From NCBI RefSeq assembly GCF_042677945.1, contig NZ_JBHUDN010000006.1: DNA of 64,000 nt; one strand, 5' to 3'. Under the pieces are notes generated by a model. The model did no database searches. It worked only from the letters and a program-made list of their open reading frames with translations, and was not told the origin of the DNA. Shown here in pieces: positions 33,896 to 42,591 of the stretch; within the stretch, counting starts at the first letter, position 1, and every line of letters starts with the position of its first letter. Both the position numbers and the translations under genes were made by a program. This DNA is from Haloplanus litoreus (GTDB taxonomy: Archaea > Halobacteriota > Halobacteria > Halobacteriales > Haloferacaceae).

Positions 33896-34533
33896 GCCTC
33901 ATCGGCCGATCCATCAACCTCGCCCTCGCCCTCCTCATCTGTCTGTCCGTCGCCGGCACCGCCGGGGCGACGCTGTACTATCAGGAGTCGGTCGAGGAAC
34001 TCGACGCCGAGAACAGCCAGCTTCGCCAGCAGAACGAGCGCCTGCGTGAGGACCTCCGGGAGACGGAGACCGACCTCCAGCGGGCGCGGGAGCGGCTGCG
34101 CGAACTCAACGAGAGCCTCAGCACCACCCGCAGCGACGTGGGTCAGGTCTCCGAGAACCTCGAAGAGACCGAGGGACAGCTAGAGTCGACCGAGCAGGAA
34201 CTCGCCTCGACCCGACAGGACCTGCGAGCCTCCCAACAGCGGGTCGAAGAGCTTCAGGGGGAGGTGAACACGCTCGAATCCCGGAACGACCAACTCCGAT
34301 CCGAGGTGTCGAACCTCGAGTCCACCAACCGAAACCTCCGCGACCAGCGCGACGAACTGCAGGCCGACGTGGAGGACCTGAACGACGAGGTGAGTCAGTT
34401 GGAGAGCGACGTGAACAGCCTCGAAGAGCGTAATCAGGACCTGCGAAACGAGAACCAACAACTCCGACGCGCTCTCCAGGACGCGTGTGCCGCCATCAAC
34501 GGGAGCAAGCCGTCTGGATGTGGGCTGGTCTAA
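33892..34533 (+). CDS. Membrane-anchored coiled-coil protein
   Basis: The 213-residue protein starts at ATG 33892, which overlaps the previous stop by four bases. A single N-terminal hydrophobic segment (INLALALLICLSVAGTAGATLYY) is followed by a long heptad-rich coiled coil from residue about 35 to 195, rich in Glu, Gln, Arg and Leu (VEELDAENSQLRQQNERLRE), and a short tail with two cysteines (DACAAINGSKPSGC). The anchor could hold a structural rod outside or inside the membrane. It occurs in the middle of the VWA-MoxR cluster, so it may be a scaffold for its complex. Confidence 0.85.
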   Translation: MSLIGRSINLALALLICLSVAGTAGATLYYQESVEELDAENSQLRQQNERLREDLRETETDLQRARERLRELNESLSTTRSDVGQVSENLEETEGQLESTEQELASTRQDLRASQQRVEELQGEVNTLESRNDQLRSEVSNLESTNRNLRDQRDELQADVEDLNDEVSQLESDVNSLEERNQDLRNENQQLRRALQDACAAINGSKPSGCGLV

Positions 34534-34534
34534 C

Positions 34535-35470
34535 ATGGCCGAACAGTCAGCAACCTCGGCCGACGCGAGCGACGACGAGGCGGATACCCCCCGCACCGAG
34601 CGCAAGATCCGACGCGCCCTCACACAGATCCGTCGCGAGGGACTGAAGGTCGCGGCCATCTACGCCGTCGCCGACGCGGCGCTCGCCACCCTGCTCGTGA
34701 ACCTCGTCGCCGCGTTCACCGGCGTCCCGTCCCTGCCGGCACGGCTGCCGATTCCCGGGGCCGTGCTGGACGCCCTCGGTGGCGTCGGCGTGACACCCGC
34801 GGAACCGACGGTGTCGACCGGCGCCGTCGTCGGCGCCGCCGTCGGTCTCGTCGTCTTCGGCGTCGAGGTGGTCTGGCGGGTGCGACGGCCGCTGGTCGAG
34901 CAGTTCGCGGCCGCCAACCCGTCGCTCTCCGAGTCGCTGCGGACCGCCCGCGACGCCGTCGACCGGGACCGACAGTCACGGATCGTCCTCCGCCTCTACG
35001 AGGACGTCCTCGCCCAGTTGAACGAGGCGTCGAGCATCGGTCTCATCAGCGTTCGGCGGGTGGCGGTGACGGTCGTCCTCGTCTCCGTCATCAGCGTCGC
35101 CACCATCCAACTGGCGGTGGTCGACATCTCCCTCGCGGGCCTCGGCGGACCGCCGGACGCGGACAGATCCGGCGGGACGACACAGGACTACACCGGACTT
35201 CAGGACGGGTCGTCGATCCTCGGGGAACCGGAGGACGTGCCGGCGGGCAGCGAGGAACTGGAGGCGAGCATCGACACCACCGGATCGGGAAGCGGGAACG
35301 GCACCGACGCCGACTCGGCGGCGGCCTACGACGACAGCGGCTTCGATTCGTCGAGCGCCGTCGAGAGCCAGCGGGCGGGATTCAGCGAGCGCGAACGCCT
35401 CGAAGACGCGGAGCTGATTCGCGAGTACAACCTACGAATTCGACAGGAGGACGCTAACTCGGACTCATGA
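34535..35470 (+). CDS. Membrane protein in MoxR cluster (DUF7502-like)
   Basis: The 311-residue protein has a cytoplasmic, charged N terminus (residues 1-40), three or four membrane helices (VAAIYAVADAALATLLVNLVAAF; TGAVVGAAVGLVVFGVEVVWRV; VAVTVVLVSVISVATIQLAVV), and an acidic Ser/Gly-rich tail ending in FSERERLEDAELIREYNLRIRQEDAN. It probably corresponds to the haloarchaeal DUF7502 family. Its stop shares four bases with the MoxR start. The cluster context implies a role in the membrane part of the MoxR-VWA complex. Confidence 0.75.
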   Translation: MAEQSATSADASDDEADTPRTERKIRRALTQIRREGLKVAAIYAVADAALATLLVNLVAAFTGVPSLPARLPIPGAVLDALGGVGVTPAEPTVSTGAVVGAAVGLVVFGVEVVWRVRRPLVEQFAAANPSLSESLRTARDAVDRDRQSRIVLRLYEDVLAQLNEASSIGLISVRRVAVTVVLVSVISVATIQLAVVDISLAGLGGPPDADRSGGTTQDYTGLQDGSSILGEPEDVPAGSEELEASIDTTGSGSGNGTDADSAAAYDDSGFDSSSAVESQRAGFSERERLEDAELIREYNLRIRQEDANSDS

Positions 35471-36417
35471 GCGAACCAACGACGGATATCGACGCGCTAC
35501 AGGAACGACTCGGCCGCGTTCGCCAGGAGGTCGGCAAACGCATCGTCGGGCAGCGAGAGGTGCTCGAACGGCTACTGGTCTGTATCCTCGCCGACGGCAA
35601 CGCGCTGCTGGAGAGCAACCCGGGTCTCGGGAAGACCACGATGGTCCGAACCGTCGCGGACGTGACCGACCTCGACTTCTCGCGGGTGCAGAACACGCCA
35701 GACCTGATGCCCTCGGACATCACGGGGACGGAGATCATCCGCGAGGCGGGCGGCGAACGCGAGTTCGTCTTCGAGAAGGGACCCATCTTCGCGAACGTCG
35801 TCCTCGCGGACGAGATCAATCGCGCGACGCCGAAGACCCAGGCCGCGCTGCTGGAGGCGATGCAGGAGAAGCAGGTGACCGCCGCCGGCGAGACGTACCA
35901 GCTCCCGCGCCCCTTCTTCGTCCTCGCGACCCAGAACCCCATCGATCAGGAGGGAACCTACCCGCTCCCCGAGGCCCAGACCGACCGCTTCCTCCTGAAA
36001 CTCGTCCTCGACTACCCCTCCTTCGAGGAGGAACGGGACATCGTCACCCTCTACACCGAGAGCGGGACGGTCCCGCCGGTCGAGAAGGTGCTGACGATCG
36101 ATGAACTCAACGAGATCCAATCACTCGTCCGGGAGGTCCCCGTCGCCGACGACGTTCGCGACCGGGCGATCCGTCTCGTGCGAGCGACCCGCGAGGCGGA
36201 GACGGTCGACTTCGGCGCGAGTCCCCGAGCGAGCATGGGTATCATCCTCACCGCGAAGGCCCGGGCGTTCCTGCGTGGGCGCAACCACGTCTCCTGGGAA
36301 GACGTGGAGGCGATGGCGCCGCCGGTCCTCCGCCACCGCATCCTGCTCGACTTCCGGGCGGAGCGACAGGGGATGACGACCGACGACGTGATCGCCCAAC
36401 TGCTGTCCGAGGTCTGA
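35467..36417 (+). CDS. moxR: MoxR-type AAA ATPase
   Basis: The 316-residue ATPase has Walker A NPGLGKTT at 51-58, Walker B VVLADEIN at 111-118 and sensor residues in LATQNPIDQEGTYPLPEAQTDRFLLK. C-terminal RAS-MGI and HVSWEDVEAMAPPVLRHRI are the usual lid motifs. MoxR proteins act as chaperone-like ATPases with VWA partners. Its ATG overlaps the DUF7502-like stop; DUF58 follows six bases after the stop. The set MoxR-DUF58-VWA is a widely conserved cluster. Confidence 0.96.
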   Translation: MSEPTTDIDALQERLGRVRQEVGKRIVGQREVLERLLVCILADGNALLESNPGLGKTTMVRTVADVTDLDFSRVQNTPDLMPSDITGTEIIREAGGEREFVFEKGPIFANVVLADEINRATPKTQAALLEAMQEKQVTAAGETYQLPRPFFVLATQNPIDQEGTYPLPEAQTDRFLLKLVLDYPSFEEERDIVTLYTESGTVPPVEKVLTIDELNEIQSLVREVPVADDVRDRAIRLVRATREAETVDFGASPRASMGIILTAKARAFLRGRNHVSWEDVEAMAPPVLRHRILLDFRAERQGMTTDDVIAQLLSEV

Positions 36418-36423
36418 GCGACG

Positions 36424-37284
36424 ATGACCATCGACCCGGACTTCCTCGACGAACTCGACCGCTTCGAGGCGTCGCTGAACCAGCAGTCGACCGCGATCAA
36501 GAAGGGCGAACAGGAGTCGCCGAACGTGGGCGAAGGGTTGACCTTCAGCGACTACCGGCGCTACTCGCCGGGCGACGACACGCGCCTCATCGACTGGCGA
36601 CTCTACGCCCGCACGGAGGAGTTCTTCATCAAGCAGTTCGAGGAGGAGCGCAATCTGACGGTCCACATCCTGCTGGACGCGAGTGCGTCGATGGACTTCG
36701 GCGAGGGCGACGAACACAAGTTCGAGTTCGGCGCGAAACTCGGCCTCGGCTACGCCTACCTCACCGCCGAGGAACACGACGACTTCCGGTTCTCGCTCTT
36801 CCGGGAGCGCGCGGAGCGCATCGACACCGGGAAGTCGACCCGAGGGGAGGTGCTGACGCTGGTCGACCGCCTCAACGAGACGACACCCGACGGTGAGGCG
36901 GACTTCGAGACGGCGCTCGGCGAGTACGCCGCCTCGATCCGGTCGCGGTCGCTGGTGGTCGTCGTCACCGACGGCATCGGCGACCTGGAGGGTCTGGAGA
37001 CGGGCGTGGCCTCGCTGGCGCGCAACGAGGTGGTTCTGATCCAGGTGCTCTCGCCGGACGAACTCGACCCGGAACCGAGCGGGGACACCATCTTCGAGGA
37101 TCTGGAGTCGGAGCTGACCCGCCGCACCTACTTCGGTGGACGCCTCGCCGAGCAGTACCAGTCGCGAGTCGACGAGTTCGTCGACGACGTGGCCGACCGG
37201 GCACAGGACCTCGGTGTGACTCACGAACTGGTGGCGACCGACGAGGATTTCTTCGACGCCTTCTCCGCGGTGTGGATCGGGTGA
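36424..37284 (+). CDS. DUF58 domain protein
   Basis: The 286-residue cytoplasmic protein has the DUF58 signature YSPGDDTRLIDWRLYARTEEFFIKQFEEERNL, followed by a VWA-like segment with LLDASASM (a MIDAS-type motif, residues about 79-86) and FSLFRERAERIDTG. DUF58 proteins work with MoxR ATPases, probably as a co-chaperone or recruiter. It is the last gene of the operon that begins at 29721; six bases separate it from moxR. The next gene (sugar kinase) is 78 bases away and probably separate. Confidence 0.94.
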   Translation: MTIDPDFLDELDRFEASLNQQSTAIKKGEQESPNVGEGLTFSDYRRYSPGDDTRLIDWRLYARTEEFFIKQFEEERNLTVHILLDASASMDFGEGDEHKFEFGAKLGLGYAYLTAEEHDDFRFSLFRERAERIDTGKSTRGEVLTLVDRLNETTPDGEADFETALGEYAASIRSRSLVVVVTDGIGDLEGLETGVASLARNEVVLIQVLSPDELDPEPSGDTIFEDLESELTRRTYFGGRLAEQYQSRVDEFVDDVADRAQDLGVTHELVATDEDFFDAFSAVWIG

Positions 37285-37362
37285 CTGGAGGCCCGCCGAC
37301 GACCGTCGGCCGACCCCGACGTTCCGACGGTGTTTTGCGGCCGGCTCCGCTACGTCGGGAGG

Positions 37363-38382
37363 ATGCCGTACGACGCTCTCGTCGCCCGTCTTGGAAGTGG
37401 CCTCGACCCGGTGCGCGTCGGCACCTTCCCCGACGGGAGCGTCGACCACTACTACCGCCTCCGCGACGGCGACGCGACGATCACCTCGCGGGCGGCGTTC
37501 GCCGCGGCCGTCGCCGAGGGTCGCGATTCGTTCACGCTCGATCACGTGACGACGGACGCGGGCGGCCAGGCGGTCAACGCGGCGCGACAGGCGGCCGCCC
37601 TCGGGGACGACGTGGCCCTCGTCGGTCACCTCGATCACCCCATCTTCGACTTCGACTTCGAGACGGTGTCGATGGGAGCCCCCGCCCGCGTCCGAGTCTG
37701 CCTGTTCGACGCCGACGACGTGATGCTCGTCGAGGAGTCGAGCGACCTGGACGCGTGGTCGTTCGCGGACCTCCTCGAGGTGCTCCCGGAACCCGTCGAG
37801 GACTTCCTCGAACGCGACGTGCTCTGCTGTACGAACTGGGCGTCGACGCCGGGACTCGGTGACGCCATGTGGAACATCGACGCATACGACCCCGACGGCG
37901 GCGTCTTCTGTGTCGATCCCGGCCCGCTCACGACCGCGGGTGCGCGTGACCTTCTGTCCGCCCTCCCCGCCCTCGGCGACGCCTACGACGTCGTGGTGAG
38001 CGTAAACGACGACGAGGCGGCGCGACTGGCAGAGGCCGCCGACGAGGGAGCGGTCGACGACCCGACGGGCGCGGCGACACTCGACGCCGTCCGGACGGCT
38101 GCGGGCGCGACGGGGATCGTCGTCCACGGCGAAGAGGCGGCCGTCGCGGCGACGCCAGACGGCCGGGTGTCGGTGCCGACCCTCGACGTCTCGCGGGCGC
38201 TGACCGAGACGGGCGCGGGTGACCGGTTCAGCGCCGCCCTCGCTCGCTCACTGGCGGCCGGATGGGACTGGACGCTCGCACTGGCGGCGGGCAACGCCTG
38301 TGCCGCCCACTACGTCTCGGGGCAAGGAACGGCGACCCGCGAGACGCTCGCGGCCCACGTGGAGACCCACCGCCCGCCGTGA
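37363..38382 (+). CDS. PfkB-family carbohydrate kinase
   Basis: The 339-residue protein is a ribokinase/PfkB kinase: TTDAGGQAVNAARQAAALGDDVALVGHLDHPIFD matches the substrate-binding N-terminal motif, and LTETGAGDRFSAALARSLAAGWDW is the catalytic GAGD signature with the base Asp. VSVPTLDV and HVSGQGTATRE complete the C-terminal part. Substrate is unknown. ATG 37363 is chosen because MPYDALVARLG fits the family start. It lies alone between the MoxR operon and the EamA gene. Confidence 0.88.
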   Translation: MPYDALVARLGSGLDPVRVGTFPDGSVDHYYRLRDGDATITSRAAFAAAVAEGRDSFTLDHVTTDAGGQAVNAARQAAALGDDVALVGHLDHPIFDFDFETVSMGAPARVRVCLFDADDVMLVEESSDLDAWSFADLLEVLPEPVEDFLERDVLCCTNWASTPGLGDAMWNIDAYDPDGGVFCVDPGPLTTAGARDLLSALPALGDAYDVVVSVNDDEAARLAEAADEGAVDDPTGAATLDAVRTAAGATGIVVHGEEAAVAATPDGRVSVPTLDVSRALTETGAGDRFSAALARSLAAGWDWTLALAAGNACAAHYVSGQGTATRETLAAHVETHRPP

Positions 38383-38429
38383 GCGGCCGAATCGAAACCC
38401 TATACTGGCAGCCACGCGGCGTAGCCGAC

Positions 38430-38855
38430 ATGAGTTATCTCCAGTGGGCGTTCGTGGCGCTTCTGTCGTATTCGGCGGTGGCGCCGCTGGTGGGGTTCGC
38501 GACGACGGGGGAGCCGAAGGTCCCGAGTTTCGTCGCCGCACTCATCACCAACAGCATCCTTCTCGTGGCCACCGTCGGCGTCGTCCTCTACGAAGGCCAG
38601 TCCGTCTCGGCGTATCTCGGCCACCCAAAAGCACCGTATCTCTATCTCGCTGGCCTCTTTCTCGCCGTCGGCATCCTCGCGTACTACCGGGCGCTCTCGC
38701 TGGGCCCCGTCAGCGCGGTGGTGCCCATCTTCGGCACCTTCCTCATCGTCAGTTCCGTCCTCGGCATCCTCTTCCTGAACGAGTCGCTGACCGTCCGCAA
38801 GGTGGCGGGCATCGGCTGTGCCGTCCTCGGCATCTACCTCGTCTCGGTGGAGTGA
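38430..38855 (+). CDS. EamA-family transporter, single-domain
   Basis: The 141-residue protein has one EamA domain of about four to five membrane helices (LQWAFVALLSYSAVAPLVGF; SFVAALITNSILLVATVGVVLYEGQSVSAYL; YLYLAGLFLAVGILAYYRALSLGPVSAVVPIFGTFLIVSSVLGILFLNESLTVRKVAGIGCAVLGIYLVS, with the family's YYRALSLGP and LNESLTVRK motifs). Typical EamA transporters carry two such domains, so this half-size protein probably dimerises. ATG 38430 starts it; a short TATACT box (38400) is 30 bases upstream. Confidence 0.88.
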   Translation: MSYLQWAFVALLSYSAVAPLVGFATTGEPKVPSFVAALITNSILLVATVGVVLYEGQSVSAYLGHPKAPYLYLAGLFLAVGILAYYRALSLGPVSAVVPIFGTFLIVSSVLGILFLNESLTVRKVAGIGCAVLGIYLVSVE

Positions 38856-38913
38856 CGACCGGCGCGTTGCCGCTGGCGGGGAGTATTTGAGCGACGCGCC
38901 GTTACACCCTCCC

Positions 38914-39465
38914 ATGGCACTTCAGGAATCCGACTCCGAACTCGAACCCGGCGACCGGGCACCCGACTTCGAACTCCCCGGCGTCGACGGCGGGACGTAC
39001 TCCCTCGACTCCGTCGACACCGACGCCTTGCTCGTCGTGTTCACCTGCAATCACTGCCCCTACGCGCAGGCGAAGTTCGACCTCCTGAACGACATCGCGA
39101 CGGACGAGGACGTGACCGTCGTCGGCATCAACGCCAACGACGCCGAGGAGTACCCGGAGGACTCCTTCGAGAAGATGCAGGAGTACGTCGAAGACGGCAC
39201 CGTCGCCTACGACGCCTACCTCCGCGACGAGTCGGCCGACGTAGCCCGCGCCTACGGCGCGGTCTGTACCCCCGATCCGTTCCTCTTTCGGCGCGAGGAC
39301 GGCGAGTATCGCCTGGCGTACCACGGCCGCCTCGACGACGCCATGGGCCCCGACGAGGAGGCCACCGAGTACTACGTCCGCGAGGCCATCGACGCCGTCC
39401 TCGCGGGCGAGGACGTGACCGTCGACCCCGGCCCGTCGCGTGGCTGTGGGATCAAGTGGCCGTAG
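38914..39465 (+). CDS. Thioredoxin-fold peroxiredoxin-like protein
   Basis: The 183-residue protein has an AhpC/TSA-like fold (PGDRAPDFELPGVDGGTYSLDSVDTDALLVVFTCNHCPYAQAKFDLL) with Cys and His in TCNHCPYA, where a CxxC pair lies in place of the usual single peroxidatic Cys. SADVARAYGAVCTPDPFLFRR carries a further Cys. The family is usually annotated as thioredoxin-like or redoxin; a thiol oxidoreductase role is probable. GTATTTGAG about 32 bases upstream of ATG 38914 is a possible promoter. Another thioredoxin follows 37 bases later. Confidence 0.9.
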   Translation: MALQESDSELEPGDRAPDFELPGVDGGTYSLDSVDTDALLVVFTCNHCPYAQAKFDLLNDIATDEDVTVVGINANDAEEYPEDSFEKMQEYVEDGTVAYDAYLRDESADVARAYGAVCTPDPFLFRREDGEYRLAYHGRLDDAMGPDEEATEYYVREAIDAVLAGEDVTVDPGPSRGCGIKWP

Positions 39466-39502
39466 CCGAACGACTCACGTTCCTCGGCCACCTACGTCAC
39501 CC

Positions 39503-39835
39503 ATGCAAGAGACGAACGATGCCGACACGACGCCGACCCACGTCGAGACGGCCGCCGACCTCGACGCGCGCATCGACGCGGCCGACCGCCTCCTCGTCGA
39601 GTTCTACACCGACGGCTGTGGTGCCTGTGCCGCGATGGAACCGATCCTCGGCGTCGTCGCTCGCGAGACGGGCGTTCCCGTGGTGACGGTGAACCCACGC
39701 GACGACCCGGCGCTGATCGACGAGTACCGTATCGAGAGCGTGCCGACGCTCCTCCTGTTCGAGGACGGTGACCCGGTTCGGCGACTGGCCGACGGGTTCG
39801 TCGGCGCCGAACGCGTGATCGACTTTCTGGCCTAG
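39503..39835 (+). CDS. Thioredoxin-family protein
   Basis: The 110-residue protein has the thioredoxin fold with a redox pair in LLVEFYTDGCGACAAMEPIL (CGAC), cis-proline in IESVPTLLLFEDGDPVRRL, and VVTVNPRDDPALIDEYRI. It should reduce disulfides or act in repair. It lies 37 bases after the peroxiredoxin-like gene, which suggests it may be the electron donor of that protein. The stop overlaps the end of the convergent gene at 39832 by four bases. Confidence 0.93.
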   Translation: MQETNDADTTPTHVETAADLDARIDAADRLLVEFYTDGCGACAAMEPILGVVARETGVPVVTVNPRDDPALIDEYRIESVPTLLLFEDGDPVRRLADGFVGAERVIDFLA

Positions 39836-40263
39836 TCGCGGGCGGCCTCGAACGCCTCGCGGGCGTTCTCGACGGCCGATTCGCGCTTGGCGGGGTACGC
39901 TTCGACCTTCCCCCGGAGCGTGATACCGTCGCCCTGCCGCACCTCGCCGCGGAAGGCCGCCTGTTTGTCCAGCGTGAGATAGAGCGAGCAGTCCTCCGCG
40001 ACTCGGTCGTCGAGTTCGTCGAGGAAGATGTCGTAGTCGGGGAGGTCGACCAGACGGCCGAGGACGTAGCGCACGTCGTCGGCGTTTTCGAGACGAGCCG
40101 AGAGGACGGCGATCCGGTCGCCGTGGTGGCCCGTCGTCACCTGGCGGTCGATTTCGTAGTCCTCCGGCAGGTAGGTGCGGAGCGCCTGTTCGACACGCTT
40201 CTCGTCTTCCGTGGCGTAACAGAACGTGCGGAGGTCGACGTAGTGAAAGGGGACGTTCGACAT
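39832..40263 (-). CDS. Archaeal RNA-binding protein (COG1325, predicted exosome-associated)
   Basis: The 143-residue protein matches the archaeal COG1325 family: VPFHYVDLRTFCYATEDEKRVEQALRTYLPEDYEIDRQVTTGHHGDRIAVLSARLENADDVRYVLGRLVDL and DCSLYLTLDKQAAFRGEVRQGDGITLRGKVEAYPAKRESAVENAREAF. The family is predicted to bind RNA and to associate with the exosome; direct evidence in haloarchaea is not known to me. It is followed downstream by the convergent thioredoxin gene. The start at ATG 40263 is 18 bases after the stop of the SH3-like gene. Confidence 0.85.
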   Translation of the reverse strand: MSNVPFHYVDLRTFCYATEDEKRVEQALRTYLPEDYEIDRQVTTGHHGDRIAVLSARLENADDVRYVLGRLVDLPDYDIFLDELDDRVAEDCSLYLTLDKQAAFRGEVRQGDGITLRGKVEAYPAKRESAVENAREAFEAARD

Positions 40264-40281
40264 GGGGGACGGCCGTCCGGA

Positions 40282-40488
40282 TTACTCTTCGGCGTCGTCG
40301 TCGGATTCGGCGTCGGCGAGTTCGAGGGCATCCTCGGGGACGCCGGTCTCCTGCCCGTCCTCGAAGCTGACCGTGTACGTGGCGTCGCCGAACATCGTCT
40401 CCATCACCTGCGTGACCGTCCCGACCTCACCGTCGTACTCGCTGTGTTTGTCGTCGAGTACGACCGAATCGTCTTTCTCGAAGCTCAT
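40282..40488 (-). CDS. Small acidic SH3/KOW-like protein
   Basis: I do not recognise the family of this 68-residue protein. The sequence DDSVVLDDKHSEYDGEVGTVTQVMETMFGDATYTVSFEDGQETGVPEDALELAD resembles an SH3-like or KOW-type barrel (strand, turn with GEVGTVTQV, strand), followed by an acidic tail (ESDDDAEE). It lies just upstream of the RNA-binding protein gene (18-base gap) on the same strand and may share a promoter with it. ATG 40488 is the only reasonable start. Confidence 0.65.
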   Translation of the reverse strand: MSFEKDDSVVLDDKHSEYDGEVGTVTQVMETMFGDATYTVSFEDGQETGVPEDALELADAESDDDAEE

Positions 40489-40607
40489 ATCACGCTGTTC
40501 CGCCGGCGCGCATAAAAGGGCGCTGATTCGACGACCGTCGGCGTCTCGGTGCCCCGCCTGCGGGCGCGGATCGGGGATCATAAGACCGAGAGCCACCACG
40601 TCCACGC

Positions 40608-41246
40608 ATGGAGCACACCAGACGCGAGTATCTCGCTGCGACGGCCGGGGTGGCCGGTCTCGGCGCCAGTGCGGGCTGTCTCGGCGGCGGGCGGGGAACG
40701 GACGACTGTACGATCGAGGACGAACCGGCCGTCTCGGAACTGCCGGCACCGACGCTCGGCCCGGAGGGTGCGAGCGTGACCGTCGCCGCGTTCGAGGACT
40801 TCTCGTGTCCGCACTGTGCCACCTACAGTCTGGAGGTGCTCCCCGAGATTCGGGCGGAGTACGTCGAGACGGGCGCAGTCCGGTACGAGCACCACGACTT
40901 TCCGATTCCGGTCGACGATCAGTGGTCGTGGCAGGCCGCGAGCGCCGCCCGCGGGGTGCAAGACGAGACGGACGACGAGACGTTCTTCGAGTACGCACAC
41001 GCCCTCTTCGAGAACCAAGACGCCTACTCGGCGGGGCGTCTCACCGACCTCGCGAACGACGTCGATGCTCCCGGATGTGCGATCCAGGCCGACGCACTCA
41101 ACGAGACGTACCGTCCCGTACTGGAGGCCGACCGCCAGCTGGGCGTCGACAGCGGGGTCGAGGGCACACCCGCCGTGTTCGTCGCCGGCCGGTCGGTCAG
41201 GCCGACCTACGACGCCATCGCGGCGGCCATCGAGGCCGAGCAGTAA
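40608..41246 (+). CDS. DsbA-family thiol oxidoreductase, Tat lipoprotein
   Basis: The 212-residue protein begins with a Tat motif (TRREYLAATAGVAG) and a lipobox Cys24 (ASAGC), so it is exported and membrane-anchored. The mature part is a DsbA-like thioredoxin: FEDFSCPHCATYSLEVLPEI with the redox pair CPHC at 67-70, a helical insertion, and a cis-Pro segment in VEGTPAVFVAGRSV. It should form or shuffle disulfides outside the cell. It begins a cluster with TlpA-like, CcdA and SCO genes. Confidence 0.92.
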   Translation: MEHTRREYLAATAGVAGLGASAGCLGGGRGTDDCTIEDEPAVSELPAPTLGPEGASVTVAAFEDFSCPHCATYSLEVLPEIRAEYVETGAVRYEHHDFPIPVDDQWSWQAASAARGVQDETDDETFFEYAHALFENQDAYSAGRLTDLANDVDAPGCAIQADALNETYRPVLEADRQLGVDSGVEGTPAVFVAGRSVRPTYDAIAAAIEAEQ

Positions 41247-41298
41247 TTCGAGACACGCACCACGCCGCACTTATTCGTCCGGAGCGAACGTCGATCCG

Positions 41299-41894
41299 AT
41301 GAACGACGAGGGAAGCGAGCGACCGCTCGGCCGTCGACACGTCCTCGCGGGACTCGCCGGGACGGGACTTGTCGGCGTCGGCCTCGTGGGGACGGACGTC
41401 GTTGGATTCNNNNNNNNNNNNNNNNNNNNNNNNNNNNNNNNNNNNNNNNNNNNNNNNNCGGCGGGAACCGCCGCCTGCCGGTCGAGGTGGCGACCCTCGA
41501 CGCGCCGGGATCGACCGCCGGCACTCGGCAGGTCCCCGCTCCCGAGACGCCGACCGTGATCGACTGCTTCGCGACGTGGTGTGGCCCCTGCGTCGAGCAG
41601 ATGGGCGCCCTCGGGACCGTCCACGAGCGCTACGCCGACCGCGCCGCGTTCGTGTCGGTCACCAACGAGCGACTGGGCGGTGGCCTCTCCCGCGAGGACC
41701 TCCGGGCGTGGTGGCGCGACAACGACGGCCGCTGGACGCTGGGCCACGACCCCGACGGCGACCTGCTGGCGGCGCTCGGGGCGAGCGGGCTCCCCTTCCT
41801 GGTCGTGACCGACGCGACGGGGTCGGTGACGTGGACCCACGGCGGCGTCGCGTCCGCCGAGACGATCGACCGCGAACTCGCGGCGGTGCTGTGA
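41299..41894 (+). CDS. TlpA/ResA-like thioredoxin, interrupted by an assembly gap
   Basis: ATG 41299 opens a frame with a probable Tat signal (RRHVLAGLAGTGLVGVGL). The gene meets a 49-base N run at 41410 and continues in another frame after the gap as GNRRLPVEVATLDAPG, followed by a TlpA-type domain with redox motif ATWCGPCVEQM and FLVVTDATGSVTWTHGGVAS. The true gap length must leave a remainder of two on division by three for the frames to join. The TGA stop (41892-41894) shares one base with the next gene. It probably keeps heme or copper ligands reduced. Confidence 0.85.
41410..41458. other. Assembly gap (49 N) inside TlpA-like gene
   Basis: The 49 N lie between the Tat signal and the thioredoxin domain of the TlpA-like gene. 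The two flanks do not join in frame with this length. Hidden sequence probably codes for the end of the signal region and the start of the mature domain. Confidence 0.95.
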
Positions 41895-42545
41895 TGGCCG
41901 ACGCCGGCCTCCTCGGGACGCTCACCTTCGCCGTCGGCGCCGGCCTCGCCACCTTCTTCGCGCCCTGTGCGTACCCCCTCCTGCCGGGCTACGTCGGCTA
42001 CGCCATCCAGGGTGACGAGACCGGTCTGAGCGGAGCCGCCGTCCGCGGCGTCGCCGCCTCCGCCGGCGCGACGCTCGTCCTCGGGGCCCTCGGCGCCCTG
42101 CTGTTCTCGGCGGGAGGACGGCTGGCCCGTCACCTGCCCTTACTCGAACCGCTGGTCGGCGTCGCCCTCGTCGCGTTCGGCGTCCTGTTTCTCTCCGACC
42201 GGGCGCCGACGCTCCACCTCCGACTGCCGGAACGTCGGACGTCAGTCCTCGGGTGTGCCGTCTTCGGNNNNNNNNNNNNCCGGCTGTGTCGTGCCCGTCG
42301 TCCTCGGCGTCGTCACGCAGTCACTGACGCTCTCGGCCCCGGGAGCGGCCGTCGTGCTCGGCGGCTACGCCGCCGCCACGGCGCTCCCGCTGACCGGGGT
42401 GACGCTACTGTCGGCCGTCGGCAGCGACGCCGTCAGGGCCTGGAGTGATCGGATCGGCGTCGTTCACCGTCTCGCCGCCGTCGTCATGATTCTGGCCGGA
42501 GTCGCCCAGATCGTCGTCTCGCTTCGCTACCTCGGCGTGGTTTAG
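41894..42545 (+). CDS. ccdA: CcdA-family thiol transporter, interrupted by an assembly gap
   Basis: The protein carries electrons across the membrane to extracytoplasmic thioredoxins. About six membrane segments are seen. The first cysteine motif is FFAPCAYPLLPGYVGYAIQG (Cys24 region), and the second, after the 12-base N run at 42268-42279, is GCVVPVVLGVVTQS; these are the CcdA redox pair. The frames on the two sides of the gap do not match, so the gap length is not real (true length leaves a remainder of two on division by three). ATG 41894 overlaps the TlpA-like stop by one base. Confidence 0.88.
42268..42279. other. Assembly gap (12 N) inside ccdA
   Basis: Twelve N interrupt the fourth membrane region of CcdA, just before the second conserved cysteine. 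The open frames on either side do not join across 12 bases. Confidence 0.95.
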
Positions 42546-42591
42546 ACGGACGGACCACACGGGCTTTCACCGTCCGACACCGGGGTAGGGT

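Noticed and set aside
36121..38127. A 668-codon minus-strand open frame
   Set aside because: It is antisense to moxR, DUF58 and the PfkB kinase, all recognisable families.
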